Positions 44,134-53,458 are shown, counted from the stretch's first letter. The stretch: 64,000 bases of DNA from DATKFM01 sp963810485 (GCA_963810485.1 CAWENQ010000008.1:186001-250000); one strand, 5' to 3'. The notes: generated from the sequence alone by a model not told the origin. Numbers and translations: made by a program.

Positions 44134-46454
44134 CGCCGCCCCACCAGAATGAAAGTGCGGGACTCGCCGACCTGGGGCAGGTAGAACGCGCCGCGGGGCC
44201 GGAACAGGAAATCGTGGCGCAGCCGCTGGTATGCGGCCTCCGTGACCTGCACCATGCCCGGCAACCCCGTCGTTGCCATATGCCCGGCCGACCGCACCGC
44301 TTCGCCCCACAGGTTGAAGAGGCGGGGTTCCCTGCCGACTTCACTGCCGATTGCCGGCCCGCAGTCGATTCCGATGCGGAACTCCTGCCGGTGGTCGCTG
44401 TCCTCGAACAGCTCGAGGCAGTGATCGCGGATCGCCAGCGCGACATCGGCAATGAGCAGCGCGGCCGCGGTATCCGGCGTATCGAAACCGGCGGCGCCGA
44501 TGATGTCCTGGCCGACAATCTTCAGGTAGGGGACGTCCCGCTTGCGGGCGATCTGCTGCAGGGTGCAGGCGATCTGATCGGAGATCGAGTTCTCCGCGGA
44601 TGCCGCCCGGACCGACAAGGCCACGGGGTCAACGAGATGCACCACCATGATGGCAACGTTCGAGTAGACTTCGCCCTCGATGGCCGCCGGATCGATGCCG
44701 CGGCTGGCCAATTCGGCGGTGTAGCTGCGTTTTGCTTCCGGCACCGGGGCGATTGCCGGTTTGTCAGGGGCGGAATGGCTAGCCGGGCCTTCTGCCGGCG
44801 CCTCGGCGATACGCAGCGCCACCATGTGAGCCACCGCGCGGACGAACTCGCGCGCTTCCGCCAGGCTTGGCGTATCTTCCAGCGCTACCGCGCCGGCCAC
44901 GCGATCCGCATGCTTGACCGGAACGACGAACAGCGCGCGGGTGCCCAGAGGCCGCATGACCACGCGCTCGAACTCGGCGGTGCGCCGGTCGGCCGCCGCA
45001 TTGTGCACCTCCAGCTCCTCCCCGCCATGCAGCTGGGTGAAGAAATTCGGCAGCTCGGCTCTATGCAGCTCCAATCCGTCCACGTGACCGTGGCCACCGC
45101 GCTCGAAACTGTCCTCGCAGCACAGGACGCGCCCGGCCTCGTCCAGCCGCCAGATGCTGCACCGGCGGGCGCGAGTGACATCAGCCAGCGTCTCGGTCAG
45201 CGCCCGCGGCGGTTCATGCCGCGAAGAATCGAAAAGCTCGGCATCAGCGGCAAGCGTGGCGAATGCTTCGCTCTGCCGGTCGATGGCGCGCTGGCGGTCG
45301 CGCAGCAGCCGCACCGTCTTGTCGGCGCGCAAGCCCTGATGCACGAGCAGCACGGCCAGCAGCATGGCGATCCCGATGACGGCCGCCGACATCAGCATCG
45401 CATCCCGGTTGTTGCTGGCCACGAAGCCGACCAGCTCGTCTTCCGGCACGACCACAAGCACGGACCAGTCGCGGCCGGCACTGGGCAGAGGCGTCGCGGC
45501 TGTGATGTACCGCCGGGTCCCTACGTCGACCACGCGCCGGCCATGGCCGTCGACGCGAAAGCGGTCATAAGCCGCCGTCAAGGCGGGGTCGCCAAGCTCA
45601 TGGATATGGGCCGTGAGGAGTTCTCCGGCCGCATCTTTGCGCACCACGTCGCTGCCTTTCGGCGTTGCGATGGCTTTGCCGGATCCGTCCATGATGATTG
45701 CTCTTCCGGTGGCGCCGATTTCGATCGAGGCCAGGAATTGTGAGAGATCCTCCAGCGTGATGTCGGCGCCGACGACCTGCAGCCGGCCGTCCGGAGCCCG
45801 AAACCGGGTTGCAGCGGTCAAGCCAGGCTTCTGATCGGTGAAGAAGATGTAGACCCCGGTCCAGAACATGCCGTCGCCTTCAGCGGCGCCGGTGAACCAG
45901 GGCCGGCTGCGCGGATCGAATTCATCGGCCGGATCCTCGTTCCGGCCGGTCTCAACGCCATCGGCATTGCGGTGAATCCAGGTGACGCGCCGCGGTCCGG
46001 GGTCATTCGCGATGACCTTGATGTCGGTTCCACCGGCCTCGCCGGTCCGGACCATGATGTAGTTGCCGTCCTCATCGGCGAAGCTGAGAATGGCGAGCTG
46101 CGGTGTTTCCCGCAGCAGGCTGCTGCCCACGGATTCAATCTCCGGGAGGCGATTTATGATCGAGCCTCCCGCGACGACGTCGCGCGCCACTGCCACGGCG
46201 CGCGCCGCCGGATCGAGGTAGGTCGACACCGCATGGGCGATGCGGTCGTCGAGCGCCGTCAATAGTTCCTGCGACAACGACAGCGCGTCGCGGCGATTGG
46301 CCCGCTCGGAATAGAGAGCGATGCCGAGGATCGCCGCAATCAACAAGACGACTCCGGCGATGGGAAAGCCGATCCGCAGAAAGCCTTGGCGTTTGCGCCG
46401 TCGCTCGCTGAGGGGGTCTATGCTGGTGTCAATTACCTGAGCGCTGATCGTCAA
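44130..46454 (-). CDS. Cache-sensor membrane protein with a degenerate cyclase domain, first gene of the Mla-like operon
   Basis: A 774-residue protein starting at TTG 46454 behind a strong GGAGG. TM1 is at about 27-49 and TM2 at about 352-374, flanking a large dCache-like periplasmic sensor (RSRPWFTGAAEGDGMFWTGVYIFF). A GAF-like region (about 410-560) follows, then a C-terminal cyclase-fold domain (about 597-770). Key residues are changed: metal Asp to His606 (VVHLVD), second metal Asp to Gln649 (VGQD), Asn to Arg721 and Arg to His725 (GEAVRSAGHM). It probably binds rather than makes cyclic nucleotides, or only transmits the signal. Confidence 0.82.
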   Translation of the reverse strand: MTISAQVIDTSIDPLSERRRKRQGFLRIGFPIAGVVLLIAAILGIALYSERANRRDALSLSQELLTALDDRIAHAVSTYLDPAARAVAVARDVVAGGSIINRLPEIESVGSSLLRETPQLAILSFADEDGNYIMVRTGEAGGTDIKVIANDPGPRRVTWIHRNADGVETGRNEDPADEFDPRSRPWFTGAAEGDGMFWTGVYIFFTDQKPGLTAATRFRAPDGRLQVVGADITLEDLSQFLASIEIGATGRAIIMDGSGKAIATPKGSDVVRKDAAGELLTAHIHELGDPALTAAYDRFRVDGHGRRVVDVGTRRYITAATPLPSAGRDWSVLVVVPEDELVGFVASNNRDAMLMSAAVIGIAMLLAVLLVHQGLRADKTVRLLRDRQRAIDRQSEAFATLAADAELFDSSRHEPPRALTETLADVTRARRCSIWRLDEAGRVLCCEDSFERGGHGHVDGLELHRAELPNFFTQLHGGEELEVHNAAADRRTAEFERVVMRPLGTRALFVVPVKHADRVAGAVALEDTPSLAEAREFVRAVAHMVALRIAEAPAEGPASHSAPDKPAIAPVPEAKRSYTAELASRGIDPAAIEGEVYSNVAIMVVHLVDPVALSVRAASAENSISDQIACTLQQIARKRDVPYLKIVGQDIIGAAGFDTPDTAAALLIADVALAIRDHCLELFEDSDHRQEFRIGIDCGPAIGSEVGREPRLFNLWGEAVRSAGHMATTGLPGMVQVTEAAYQRLRHDFLFRPRGAFYLPQVGESRTFILVGRR

Positions 46455-46774
46455 ACACGCCTCCGACCTTCAGTTCCCAGCACCAAACCCCGCACGCGTT
46501 CTAACGAAACAGCCCATTGCACGTGCTTCTGCACATGAAATGGCAAATCTGCTCGCAACAGATGTGGCAAGCTTGTGTTACTAACTCACGGGACGCCTTT
46601 TTGATCCGTCGGGAGTATTCCCGGGCATCAAGAAAATTTGCTGTGTTGGCCGGCCCGGGATCTCCGGACCGCGGCATCCATGACTGCGGAAATGTCGACG
46701 GCGCAGCCTGCCGATGATCGCAGCGGCCCCGGACAATCAATTGGGAGAGTATCCGCTAGAGGTCGCGGCGGCCA
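46455..46774. other. Promoter region of the Mla-like operon, no gene
   Basis: The 320 bp between the cyclase-like gene and the right direct repeat hold no ORF I can support. It is less GC-rich than its surroundings, and should carry the operon promoter on the minus strand. A small inverted element, GGGAGTATTCCC, lies near 46610. Confidence 0.5.
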
Positions 46775-46818
46775 CGTCAGCCCGCTCTACCTGAACCCCG
46801 GCTCGTCGAAGCTGCGCA
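46775..46818. repeat. Right 44-bp direct repeat, the native 3' end of amn
   Basis: It contains the last amn codons and its TAG stop (46787-46789). It is the partner of the copy at 40691-40734 in direct orientation, about 6.1 kb apart. The terminal 28 bases (46791-46818) are identical. Confidence 0.85.
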
Positions 46819-48260
46819 GTTTGCGGGAGTGGAGCTGCTCGACGCCCTGGCCGCGCAGGATGTTGATGGCCTCGATGCCGATCTGCAGATGCTGCTGCAC
46901 GCTCTTGCGGTAGAAGGCGTTGGCCATCGACGACAGCTTGATCTCGCCATGGAGCGGCTTGTCGGAGACGCAGAGCAGCGTGCCGTAGGGGACGCGTAGC
47001 CGGAAGCCGTTGGCGGCGATGGTGGCGCTCTCCATATCGATGGCGATGGCGCGGGACTGGCTGAAGCGCCGATAGAGCTCGTTGTAGCGCAGCTCCCAAT
47101 TGCGGTTGGCCGTGGTGGCCACGGTGCCCGTGCGCATGCGGGTCTTCAGGTCCTGGCCGCGCAGGCCGGTGATGCGCGCCACCGCCTCCTGCAGCGCCAC
47201 CTGGATCTCGGCGATCGGCGGCACCGGCACCCATAAGGGCAGGTCCTGATCCAGCACATGGTCCTCGCGGATATAGGCGTGGGCCAGCGCATAGTCGCCC
47301 AGCTTCTGCGAGCGCCTCAGCCCGCCGCAATGGCCGATCATCAGCCAGCAATGGGGCCGCAGCACGGCCAGGTGATCGGTGATGGTCTTGGCGTTGGACG
47401 GGCCGACGCCGATATTGACCATGGTGATGCCGAGCCGGTCCGGCCGCGTCAGGTGATAGGCCGGCATCTGCGGCAGATGGGCCGGCAGCGTGCCGCTCGC
47501 TGTCTTGTCACTCTGCTTGGCGTTGGGAATGATTACATTGCCCGGCTGCACGAACATCTCGTACTCGCCGCCGTCGCGCATCTGCGCCTTGCCGAAGGCG
47601 ACGAATTCGTTGACGTAGCGCTGATAGTTGGTGAACAGCACGAAGCGCTGGAAATGCTCGGCATCGGTGCCGGTGTAGTGGTATAGCCGCTGCAGGGCGA
47701 AGTCGACACGCTCGGCGCTGAACAACGCCAGCGGCAGCGGCTCGCCGCCGACGGGCATGAAGGTGCCGTTCGCTACCTGATCGTCGATCGAGCTCAAGTT
47801 CGGCATGGCAAACACCGCTTCCAGGCGCGGCAGCAGATCGGGCGTCAGCCGCGAGGTGGCCTGTTCGATGACGAAGGGCAAGGGCATGCGCCGGTCGCTC
47901 ACGCCGATCTGCACGGGCACCGCGTGGTATTTCAGCAGGAGCTCGATCTGCTCCCGGTAGTAGTCGGCGAACAGATCCGGGCGGGTGAGGGTGGTGCCGT
48001 AGGTGCCGGCATAGGGCAGGCTGCCATAGGACGGCCGCCCATCCGCCAGCAGATCGTTGATGCCGACGGTGACGCCGAGATAGGGGTAGCAGCCGTCCGT
48101 TGCCGGCTCGCCGTCATGGGCGCCGGAGAGGAATTTCTCGAAGCGGTCGCGTACGCATTGCCGCGATTTCTGCATAGATCTCGCCGATGGCCTTCAGCGC
48201 GGCGTCGACGTCGCGGTAAGGCTTCAGGTCGCGGACATGGGTATGCCCAGTGTCAGGCAT
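46787..48260 (-). pseudogene. amn: AMP nucleosidase, one frameshift near the N-terminus
   Basis: AMP nucleosidase splits AMP to adenine and ribose 5-phosphate. The main frame (from about 48160) has the YPYLGVTVGINDLLADGRPSYG domain and the phosphorylase-like core: VNIGVGPSNAKTITDHLAVLRPHCWLMIGHCGGLR, SRAIAIDMESATIAANG and CVSDKPLHGEIK. The first 33 residues (MPDTGHTHVRDLKPYRDVDA...) are in another frame. Deleting one A near 48160 joins them as EIAACVRDRFEKF. Its start overlaps the DUF3137 gene by 8 nt. The 3' end is duplicated at 40.7 kb. Confidence 0.85.
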
Positions 48261-49230
48261 CGGCGGGTTTCTCCCCGGTGGCCGGCGGCTGCAGGCCGAA
48301 CTCGTCCACAACATCGAACAGAATTGCGAATTGCTCAACCATGGCCTGGACCCGCGCCGGGTCGGCGAGGCGCTGGCCGAGCTTGGTCACCTCGAAGCTG
48401 TTGTCGCCGCGGGCGATGGCCATGATCAGATCGCCGTCGATGAAGCCGACGCGCAGGTCGCCGTCATCGTCCCGCGCCGCCAGTTTTTGCACGGCCTGCC
48501 TTGCGCGCGAATCGAACAGGCGGCGCGCGGTTTCCCGATCGGCGGCGCGGACCTCGAAGGCGGCATCGAAACCCGGATCGCCAAGGCCGGCAGCCGGAAG
48601 CTCGTCTTCATTGAGCTCGACCTCCGCATCGGTGGAGCAGAGCGCCGCTCGCTCTCCGGCCGGCCGGCCGGAAGGGAAGGACAGCAGCAGGCCGCGGAAC
48701 ACCGTGACAGTCTTGCGCTTCTTGCCGCTGCCCGTGCGCTTCGTCAGATGCGCCTCCGCCATCTTGAACGGCACGCCCTTGATCTCGCCGCTGAGACCAT
48801 CCTCGAAGCTGGCGTTGCTATGATAGGGCAGGAGGCCCAGATCGTTGAACAGCTCGATATCAGAGGGGACGGGCTTCGGCTCGTAGGTGAAGCCGAAATG
48901 CGCCGCGAGCTTGGCCATGACTTCGTTCTTCACATCGGCGGCAAGTCTCATCAGCGGGACATTGCCGGCGATGAAGATGGCAAAAGCCGCGAAGAACGCC
49001 GCGACGAACCAGCCCTCGCCCCAGTCGCGGGTGGCGACAAGATAAACAAACAGCGCCAGTCCGGCGAAGCCGCCGCCCATGATGATCAGGCGCAGCAGCT
49101 GCGCCTTCCGCCGCCGCCCCTCCTGGCTCTCCAGCCACGGCCCGATTTCCTGGGCATAGAGCTCGCCCAGCTTGAGGAACTCCGGCCGCGGCGGCGTGGA
49201 TACATCGGAGGAGGTGTCGGCGGCGTTCAT
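48253..49230 (-). CDS. DUF3137-like membrane protein
   Basis: A 325-residue protein with a polar N-terminus, two adjacent TM helices (about 47-66 and 75-97: LLRLIIMGGGFAGLALFVYLVA, WFVAAFFAAFAIFIAGNVPL) and a soluble C-terminal domain (GEIKGVPFKMAEAHLTKRTG...TVFRGLLLSF, DPGFDAAFEVRAADRETARRLF). This arrangement matches DUF3137 proteins, whose function is unknown. Start at 49230 (MNAADTS) rather than four codons earlier. Overlaps amn by 8 nt, so they may be co-transcribed. Confidence 0.75.
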   Translation of the reverse strand: MNAADTSSDVSTPPRPEFLKLGELYAQEIGPWLESQEGRRRKAQLLRLIIMGGGFAGLALFVYLVATRDWGEGWFVAAFFAAFAIFIAGNVPLMRLAADVKNEVMAKLAAHFGFTYEPKPVPSDIELFNDLGLLPYHSNASFEDGLSGEIKGVPFKMAEAHLTKRTGSGKKRKTVTVFRGLLLSFPSGRPAGERAALCSTDAEVELNEDELPAAGLGDPGFDAAFEVRAADRETARRLFDSRARQAVQKLAARDDDGDLRVGFIDGDLIMAIARGDNSFEVTKLGQRLADPARVQAMVEQFAILFDVVDEFGLQPPATGEKPADA

Positions 49231-49348
49231 TCGCGGGTACATCGGTGGTGATCGATATCAGCAGGATAGGTGGATTCGCCGACGAACTCCACCGGCCGCG
49301 ACCAGCAACCCCAGGGTATAACGGATTGTCGGAAAGGTTGACGCCTCG

Positions 49349-49582
49349 CCCCACGAAGTGGGGAGAGACAGCAACATCCGCGTTCAGCGGATGTTGCGGT
49401 GAGGGGGTGGCGCCGATGTTGCCACAGGCGCCGGTATCGCCGCCGGGAGGCTGCCGGCGTGCAGCGCGCCATTCTTCATCGCTCAAATTAGCTCCGCGCC
49501 GCCCCTGCGCCTCACCCTCACCCGCGCAGCATTCGCTGGACGCGAACGCTGCGCCCCCTCTCCCTCGTTCGAGGGCGAGGGG
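49349..49582. repeat. Cluster of intergenic palindromes
   Basis: Several hairpins occur in a 403-bp gap. CCCCAC-gaa-GTGGGG is at 49349-49363. Perfect 11-bp arms GCAACATCCGC/GCGGATGTTGC are at 49371-49397. GCGCAGCATTCGC with a one-mismatch partner is around 49524-49553, and TCCCTC-gttc-GAGGG follows. These share the CTCACCCT/CCCTCTCC theme of the 4.0- and 9.5-kb elements. No gene is visible here. Confidence 0.75.
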
Positions 49583-49633
49583 ACTGTTGAGGATCTGCCC
49601 GCAGTCGCCCCTAAGCGATCCTCATCTGCCGAC

Positions 49634-51316
49634 CTACGCCCTGTGCTGCTTGAGCGCCCGGTTGACCGCGCTCACCACGGCCTGCAATGACGCGCTGACG
49701 ATGTTGCCGTCGATGCCGACGCCGAACAGGGGCTTCTCGCCGTCGATGCGCATCTCCACATAGGCCGCCGCACTGGCGTCGGCGCCGCCGCCCATGGCGT
49801 GCTCGCTATAGTCGATCAGCTTGAGATCCTTGCCGCTGAGCTCGCGGAGCGCGTCGACGAAGGCGTCGATCGGCCCGTTGCCCTTGCCTTCGACGGTTCG
49901 CTTCTTTCCCAGGTCGGTGATCTCCGCCGTCATCAGCCGCGATCCCTTGGCGCCGCTTTCGGGCAGGGTCTGGTGGCTGACGAAGCCGAAGCGGCCGTTG
50001 CCCGGCAGATATTCCCGCTCGAAGCTGCGCCAGATATCGCCCGGCTGCAGCTCCTTGCCGGTTTCGTCGGCGCGGCGCTGAATCACTTGGCTGAATTCGA
50101 TCTGCAGGCGCCGCGGCAGGCGCAGCCCATGGCCCTGCTCGAGGATATAGGATACGCCGCCCTTGCCCGACTGGCTGTTGATGCGGATGACAGCCTCGTA
50201 GCTGCGGCCGAGATCGCTCGGATCGATGGGCAGGTAGGGCACGTCCCACTGGCCGCTGTTGCTCTGCGCCTGGGCCGTCAGGCCTTTCTTGATGGCATCC
50301 TGATGGGACCCGGAGAAGGCGGTGAACACCAGCTCGCCTGCATAGGGATGGCGGGGATGCACGGGCAGCTGGTTGCAATGTTCATAGGTCTGGATGACCT
50401 CGCCGATGTCGTGGATCTCCAGTCCGGGATCGACACCCTGGGTCAGCATGTTCAGCGCCAGATTGACCACGTCCACATTGCCGGTGCGCTCGCCATTGCC
50501 CAGCAGCGTGCCTTCGACCCGCTCGGCGCCGGCCATCATCGCCAGCTCGGCGGCGGCAACGCCGGTGCCCCGGTCGTTATGGGGGTGGATGCTCAGGATG
50601 AAGCAATCGCGGTTCTTGATCTTGCGGCCGAACCACTCGATCTGGTCGGCGAAGATGTTGGGCGTCGCCATCTCCACCGTGGCCGGCAGATTGAAGATCA
50701 TCCTGCTGTCAGGGGTCGGCCCCCAGGCCTCCATCACCGCCTCGCAGATCTCCACGGCATAGTCCAGCTCGGTGCCGGTGAAGCTCTCCGGCGAATATTG
50801 CAGGATCACCTCGGTTTCCGGCACCGTCGGCACCAGTTCCTTGATCAGCCTGGTCCCGTTGACGGCGATGGCGGTGATGCCGGGCCGGTCGAGGCCGAAT
50901 ACCACGCGGCGCTGCAAGGTCGAGGTGGAGTTATAGACATGCATGATCGCGCGCTTGGCGCCGCGGATTGCATCGAAGCTGCGGCGGATCAGGTCTTCCC
51001 GCGCCTGGGTCAGCACCTGGATGGTGACATCGGCGGGGATCATGTCCCGCTCGATGATCTCGCGCACGAAATCGAAATCGGTCTGCGAGGCAGAGGGGAA
51101 GCCCACCTCGATTTCCTTGAAGCCCATCTTCAGCAGCAGCTGGAACATGCGGTGCTTGCGGTCGGCGCCCATGGGCTCGATCAGCGCCTGGTTGCCGTCG
51201 CGCAGATCGACGCTGCACCAGATCGGCGCCTTGTCGATCACCTGCGACGGCCAGCGTCGGTCCGGCAATTCGATCGGCGGAAAGGCGCGGTACTTTTGGA
51301 TCGGCATGGTGGTCAT
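49634..51316 (-). CDS. leuA: 2-isopropylmalate synthase LeuA (long form)
   Basis: A 560-residue enzyme condensing acetyl-CoA with 2-ketoisovalerate, the first committed step to leucine. The catalytic HMGL-like barrel has CSVDLRDGNQALIEPM, GFPSASQTDFDFVR and the metal site SIHPHNDRGTGVAAAELAMMAGAERVEGTLLGNGERTGN. The C-terminal LeuA regulatory domain (about 440-560) ends SLQAVVSAVNRAL and gives leucine feedback control. GGAGACAG precedes the ATG at 51316. A perfect hairpin lies about 235-258 nt upstream. Confidence 0.96.
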   Translation of the reverse strand: MTTMPIQKYRAFPPIELPDRRWPSQVIDKAPIWCSVDLRDGNQALIEPMGADRKHRMFQLLLKMGFKEIEVGFPSASQTDFDFVREIIERDMIPADVTIQVLTQAREDLIRRSFDAIRGAKRAIMHVYNSTSTLQRRVVFGLDRPGITAIAVNGTRLIKELVPTVPETEVILQYSPESFTGTELDYAVEICEAVMEAWGPTPDSRMIFNLPATVEMATPNIFADQIEWFGRKIKNRDCFILSIHPHNDRGTGVAAAELAMMAGAERVEGTLLGNGERTGNVDVVNLALNMLTQGVDPGLEIHDIGEVIQTYEHCNQLPVHPRHPYAGELVFTAFSGSHQDAIKKGLTAQAQSNSGQWDVPYLPIDPSDLGRSYEAVIRINSQSGKGGVSYILEQGHGLRLPRRLQIEFSQVIQRRADETGKELQPGDIWRSFEREYLPGNGRFGFVSHQTLPESGAKGSRLMTAEITDLGKKRTVEGKGNGPIDAFVDALRELSGKDLKLIDYSEHAMGGGADASAAAYVEMRIDGEKPLFGVGIDGNIVSASLQAVVSAVNRALKQHRA

Positions 51317-51832
51317 GGTCTGTCTCCTGCTGGGGCCGCCGCGATCGGGCGCATCATTGTCGATTAGGGGCGTAGCGTGGAGGCCGCCGGTCAGAGCAGG
51401 CGGCCGCTCCTAAGTCGCAGCAGGGCGAGACAAGCCAACGGCGCGGCCGGGAATGGCGCGCAGTGGGTTAGGATTGAATGTTCAGAAGATGGATAGCGAC
51501 ATGCGGGCATTTGGGACACCACGATTCGGGTTCGGCGAAACGACGCAACTCCCGGCGTCCCCTGGGACGCCGGGCGCTAAAGTCGCAGCGCGGCCCGTTT
51601 CGTGATGCAGCGATCCATGGCGGCCAAGGTAGGGAGTGGCTCCGACGTCGTCAATCGGGGATTCGCTGTTTGTACCAATCCTGAAACTTTAGACAGTCTT
51701 GTGGCATTTTGCGGGAACCTCTGCCGGGGAGCGGCATTTATCCGTAGCGGGGATTCAGCCCTCCTACTATGTTGCTGATATGTATAGGTCTGCAGACGGG
51801 TTTTGCCGATGAACGTCATGCCGGAGTCTCCC
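51317..51832. other. Long intergenic region between divergent leuA and the radical SAM gene
   Basis: These 516 bp hold promoters for both genes. On the leuA side there is a possible leader: a short frame ending in KRAALRL just before the perfect hairpin at 51551-51574. No other ORF is convincing. Confidence 0.45.
51551..51574 (-). promoter_or_regulatory. Perfect hairpin in the leuA leader
   Basis: Ten-base perfect arms (CCCGGCGTCC and GGACGCCGGG) flank a CCTG loop. It lies 235 nt before leuA and 2 nt after the stop of a short frame with two Leu codons near its end. There is no T-run, so a standard attenuator is not shown. Confidence 0.35.
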
Positions 51833-53458
51833 ATGGCCGCTGCGAGCGGCCGTAGCCGCTACCGCGCCCGCCATCGCCGCAATATCCTCTGTGTCTTTCC
51901 CGAATACGCGCCGTCCTTCGGCACTTTCCAGCATGCCTATAAGCTGATGCCCGGTGTGCGCGGCTTCATGCCGCCCCAAGGCCTCCTCCTGATTGCTGCC
52001 TATATGCCGGCGGAATGGGACGTGCGCTTCATCGACGAGAATATGGGCCCGGCAAGCGCCGCCGATTTCGCCTGGGCCGATGCGGTGTTCATCAGCGGCA
52101 TGCATGTGCAGCGGCCGTTCATCGACGGGATCAACCGCCGCGCCCATCGCGCCGGCAAGCTGACGGTGCTGGGCGGTCCGTCGGTCTCCGCCTGTCCGGA
52201 ATATTATCCCGACGTGGATCTGCTGCATCTGGGCGAGCTGGGCGATGCCACCGACGCCATCCTCGCCTATATCGACGATCAGCCGGCGCGCCCGCCGAGC
52301 CAGATCGTCTTCCGCACGGAAGACCGCGTCGCCCTCGATGCCTTTCCGGAACCGGCCTACGACCAGGTCGATGTGAGCAAATACTTCCTCGGTTCGGTGC
52401 AGTTCTCTTCCGGCTGTCCCTACCGCTGCGAGTTCTGCGACATCCCCGCCCTCTACGGCCGCAATCCCCGGCTGAAGACGCCGCAGCAAATCTGCCGGGA
52501 GCTGGATGCCATTGTCGCCAACGGCGCCAAGGGGGCCGTGTACTTCGTCGACGACAATTTCGTCGGCAACAAGAAGGCCGCCCACGACCTGCTGCCCCAC
52601 CTGATCCGCTGGCAGAAGGACAGGGGCTATCCGATCCGCTTCGCCTGCGAGGCGACCATGAACATGGCGCAGATGCCGGACCTGCTGGGCATGATGCGCG
52701 AGGCCAACTTCCACACCGTCTTCGTCGGCATCGAGACGCCGGAGACCGAGGCGTTGGCCCAGATGGACAAGAAGCAGAACCTGCGCCTGCCGATCCTCGA
52801 GGGCGTGGATATCCTGAACAGCTTCGGCATGGAGGTGGTGTCCGGCATCATCATGGGTCTGGACACGGATACGCCGCAGACCGGCCGCAACATCCTGAAA
52901 TTCATCGAGGCGTCGAACATTCCGCTGCTGACCATCAATCTGCTCTACGCCCTGCCGAAGACGCCGCTGTTCGACCGGCTGAAGCGCGATGGGCGGCTGC
53001 TGCCGGAAGCCGTCGCGGCGCGCCGCGCTTCGAACGTGGACTTCCTCATGCCTTATGACGACGTCATGGCCATGTGGTACGACACGATCACCAATGCCTA
53101 TACGCCGCAGGCGCTGCTGAAGCGCTTCGAACACCAGACCAAGACTACGTTCCGAAACCGGATCAACAAGCGGCCGAAGCCGAGTTGGGCCGTCATCAGC
53201 CACGGTGTCCAGATCATCGGCCGGACCCTGTGGCATGCGGGCGTCACGGCGGAATGGCGCAACGAGTTCTGGAAACTCTGCGGCCCGCTATTGCGCCAGG
53301 GCCGCATCGAGGACGTGGTGCATATCGGCATCGTCGCCGTTCACCTGCTGACCTTCGTCGAGGACATCAAGCGCGGCCGGCACGAGGCGGCGTTCTATGC
53401 GGACACGAACTTGAAGCGGGAGCCGGCAAGGGTGCCGGCGGTGTCGGAGGCGGCGTAG
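51833..53458 (+). CDS. B12-binding radical SAM protein, HpnP-like
   Basis: A 541-residue enzyme. The N-terminal cobalamin-binding domain (about 15-165: ILCVFPEYAPSFGTFQHAYKLMPGVRGFMPPQGLLLIAAYMP, LGGPSVSACPEYYPD) is followed by a radical SAM domain with the CxxxCxxC cluster at Cys195, Cys199 and Cys202 (GCPYRCEFCDIP). The block VSGIIMGLDTDTP follows. This pattern is very close to HpnP, the hopanoid C-2 methylase, but paralogues with other substrates exist. Start at 51833 has GGAG 6 nt upstream; Met codons at 51809 and 51818 are alternatives. Confidence 0.82.
   Translation: MAAASGRSRYRARHRRNILCVFPEYAPSFGTFQHAYKLMPGVRGFMPPQGLLLIAAYMPAEWDVRFIDENMGPASAADFAWADAVFISGMHVQRPFIDGINRRAHRAGKLTVLGGPSVSACPEYYPDVDLLHLGELGDATDAILAYIDDQPARPPSQIVFRTEDRVALDAFPEPAYDQVDVSKYFLGSVQFSSGCPYRCEFCDIPALYGRNPRLKTPQQICRELDAIVANGAKGAVYFVDDNFVGNKKAAHDLLPHLIRWQKDRGYPIRFACEATMNMAQMPDLLGMMREANFHTVFVGIETPETEALAQMDKKQNLRLPILEGVDILNSFGMEVVSGIIMGLDTDTPQTGRNILKFIEASNIPLLTINLLYALPKTPLFDRLKRDGRLLPEAVAARRASNVDFLMPYDDVMAMWYDTITNAYTPQALLKRFEHQTKTTFRNRINKRPKPSWAVISHGVQIIGRTLWHAGVTAEWRNEFWKLCGPLLRQGRIEDVVHIGIVAVHLLTFVEDIKRGRHEAAFYADTNLKREPARVPAVSEAA

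Noticed and set aside
40735..46454. Phage or plasmid origin for the cassette
   Set aside because: No integrase, relaxase, replication or structural phage gene is present between the repeats.
49799..51367. Plus-strand open frame (522 codons) opposite leuA
   Set aside because: Shadow of leuA; no conserved domain and biased composition.
51767..53236. Minus-strand open frame (489 codons) opposite the radical SAM gene
   Set aside because: His/Arg/Gln-rich shadow without motifs; the opposite strand holds a complete enzyme with all catalytic residues.
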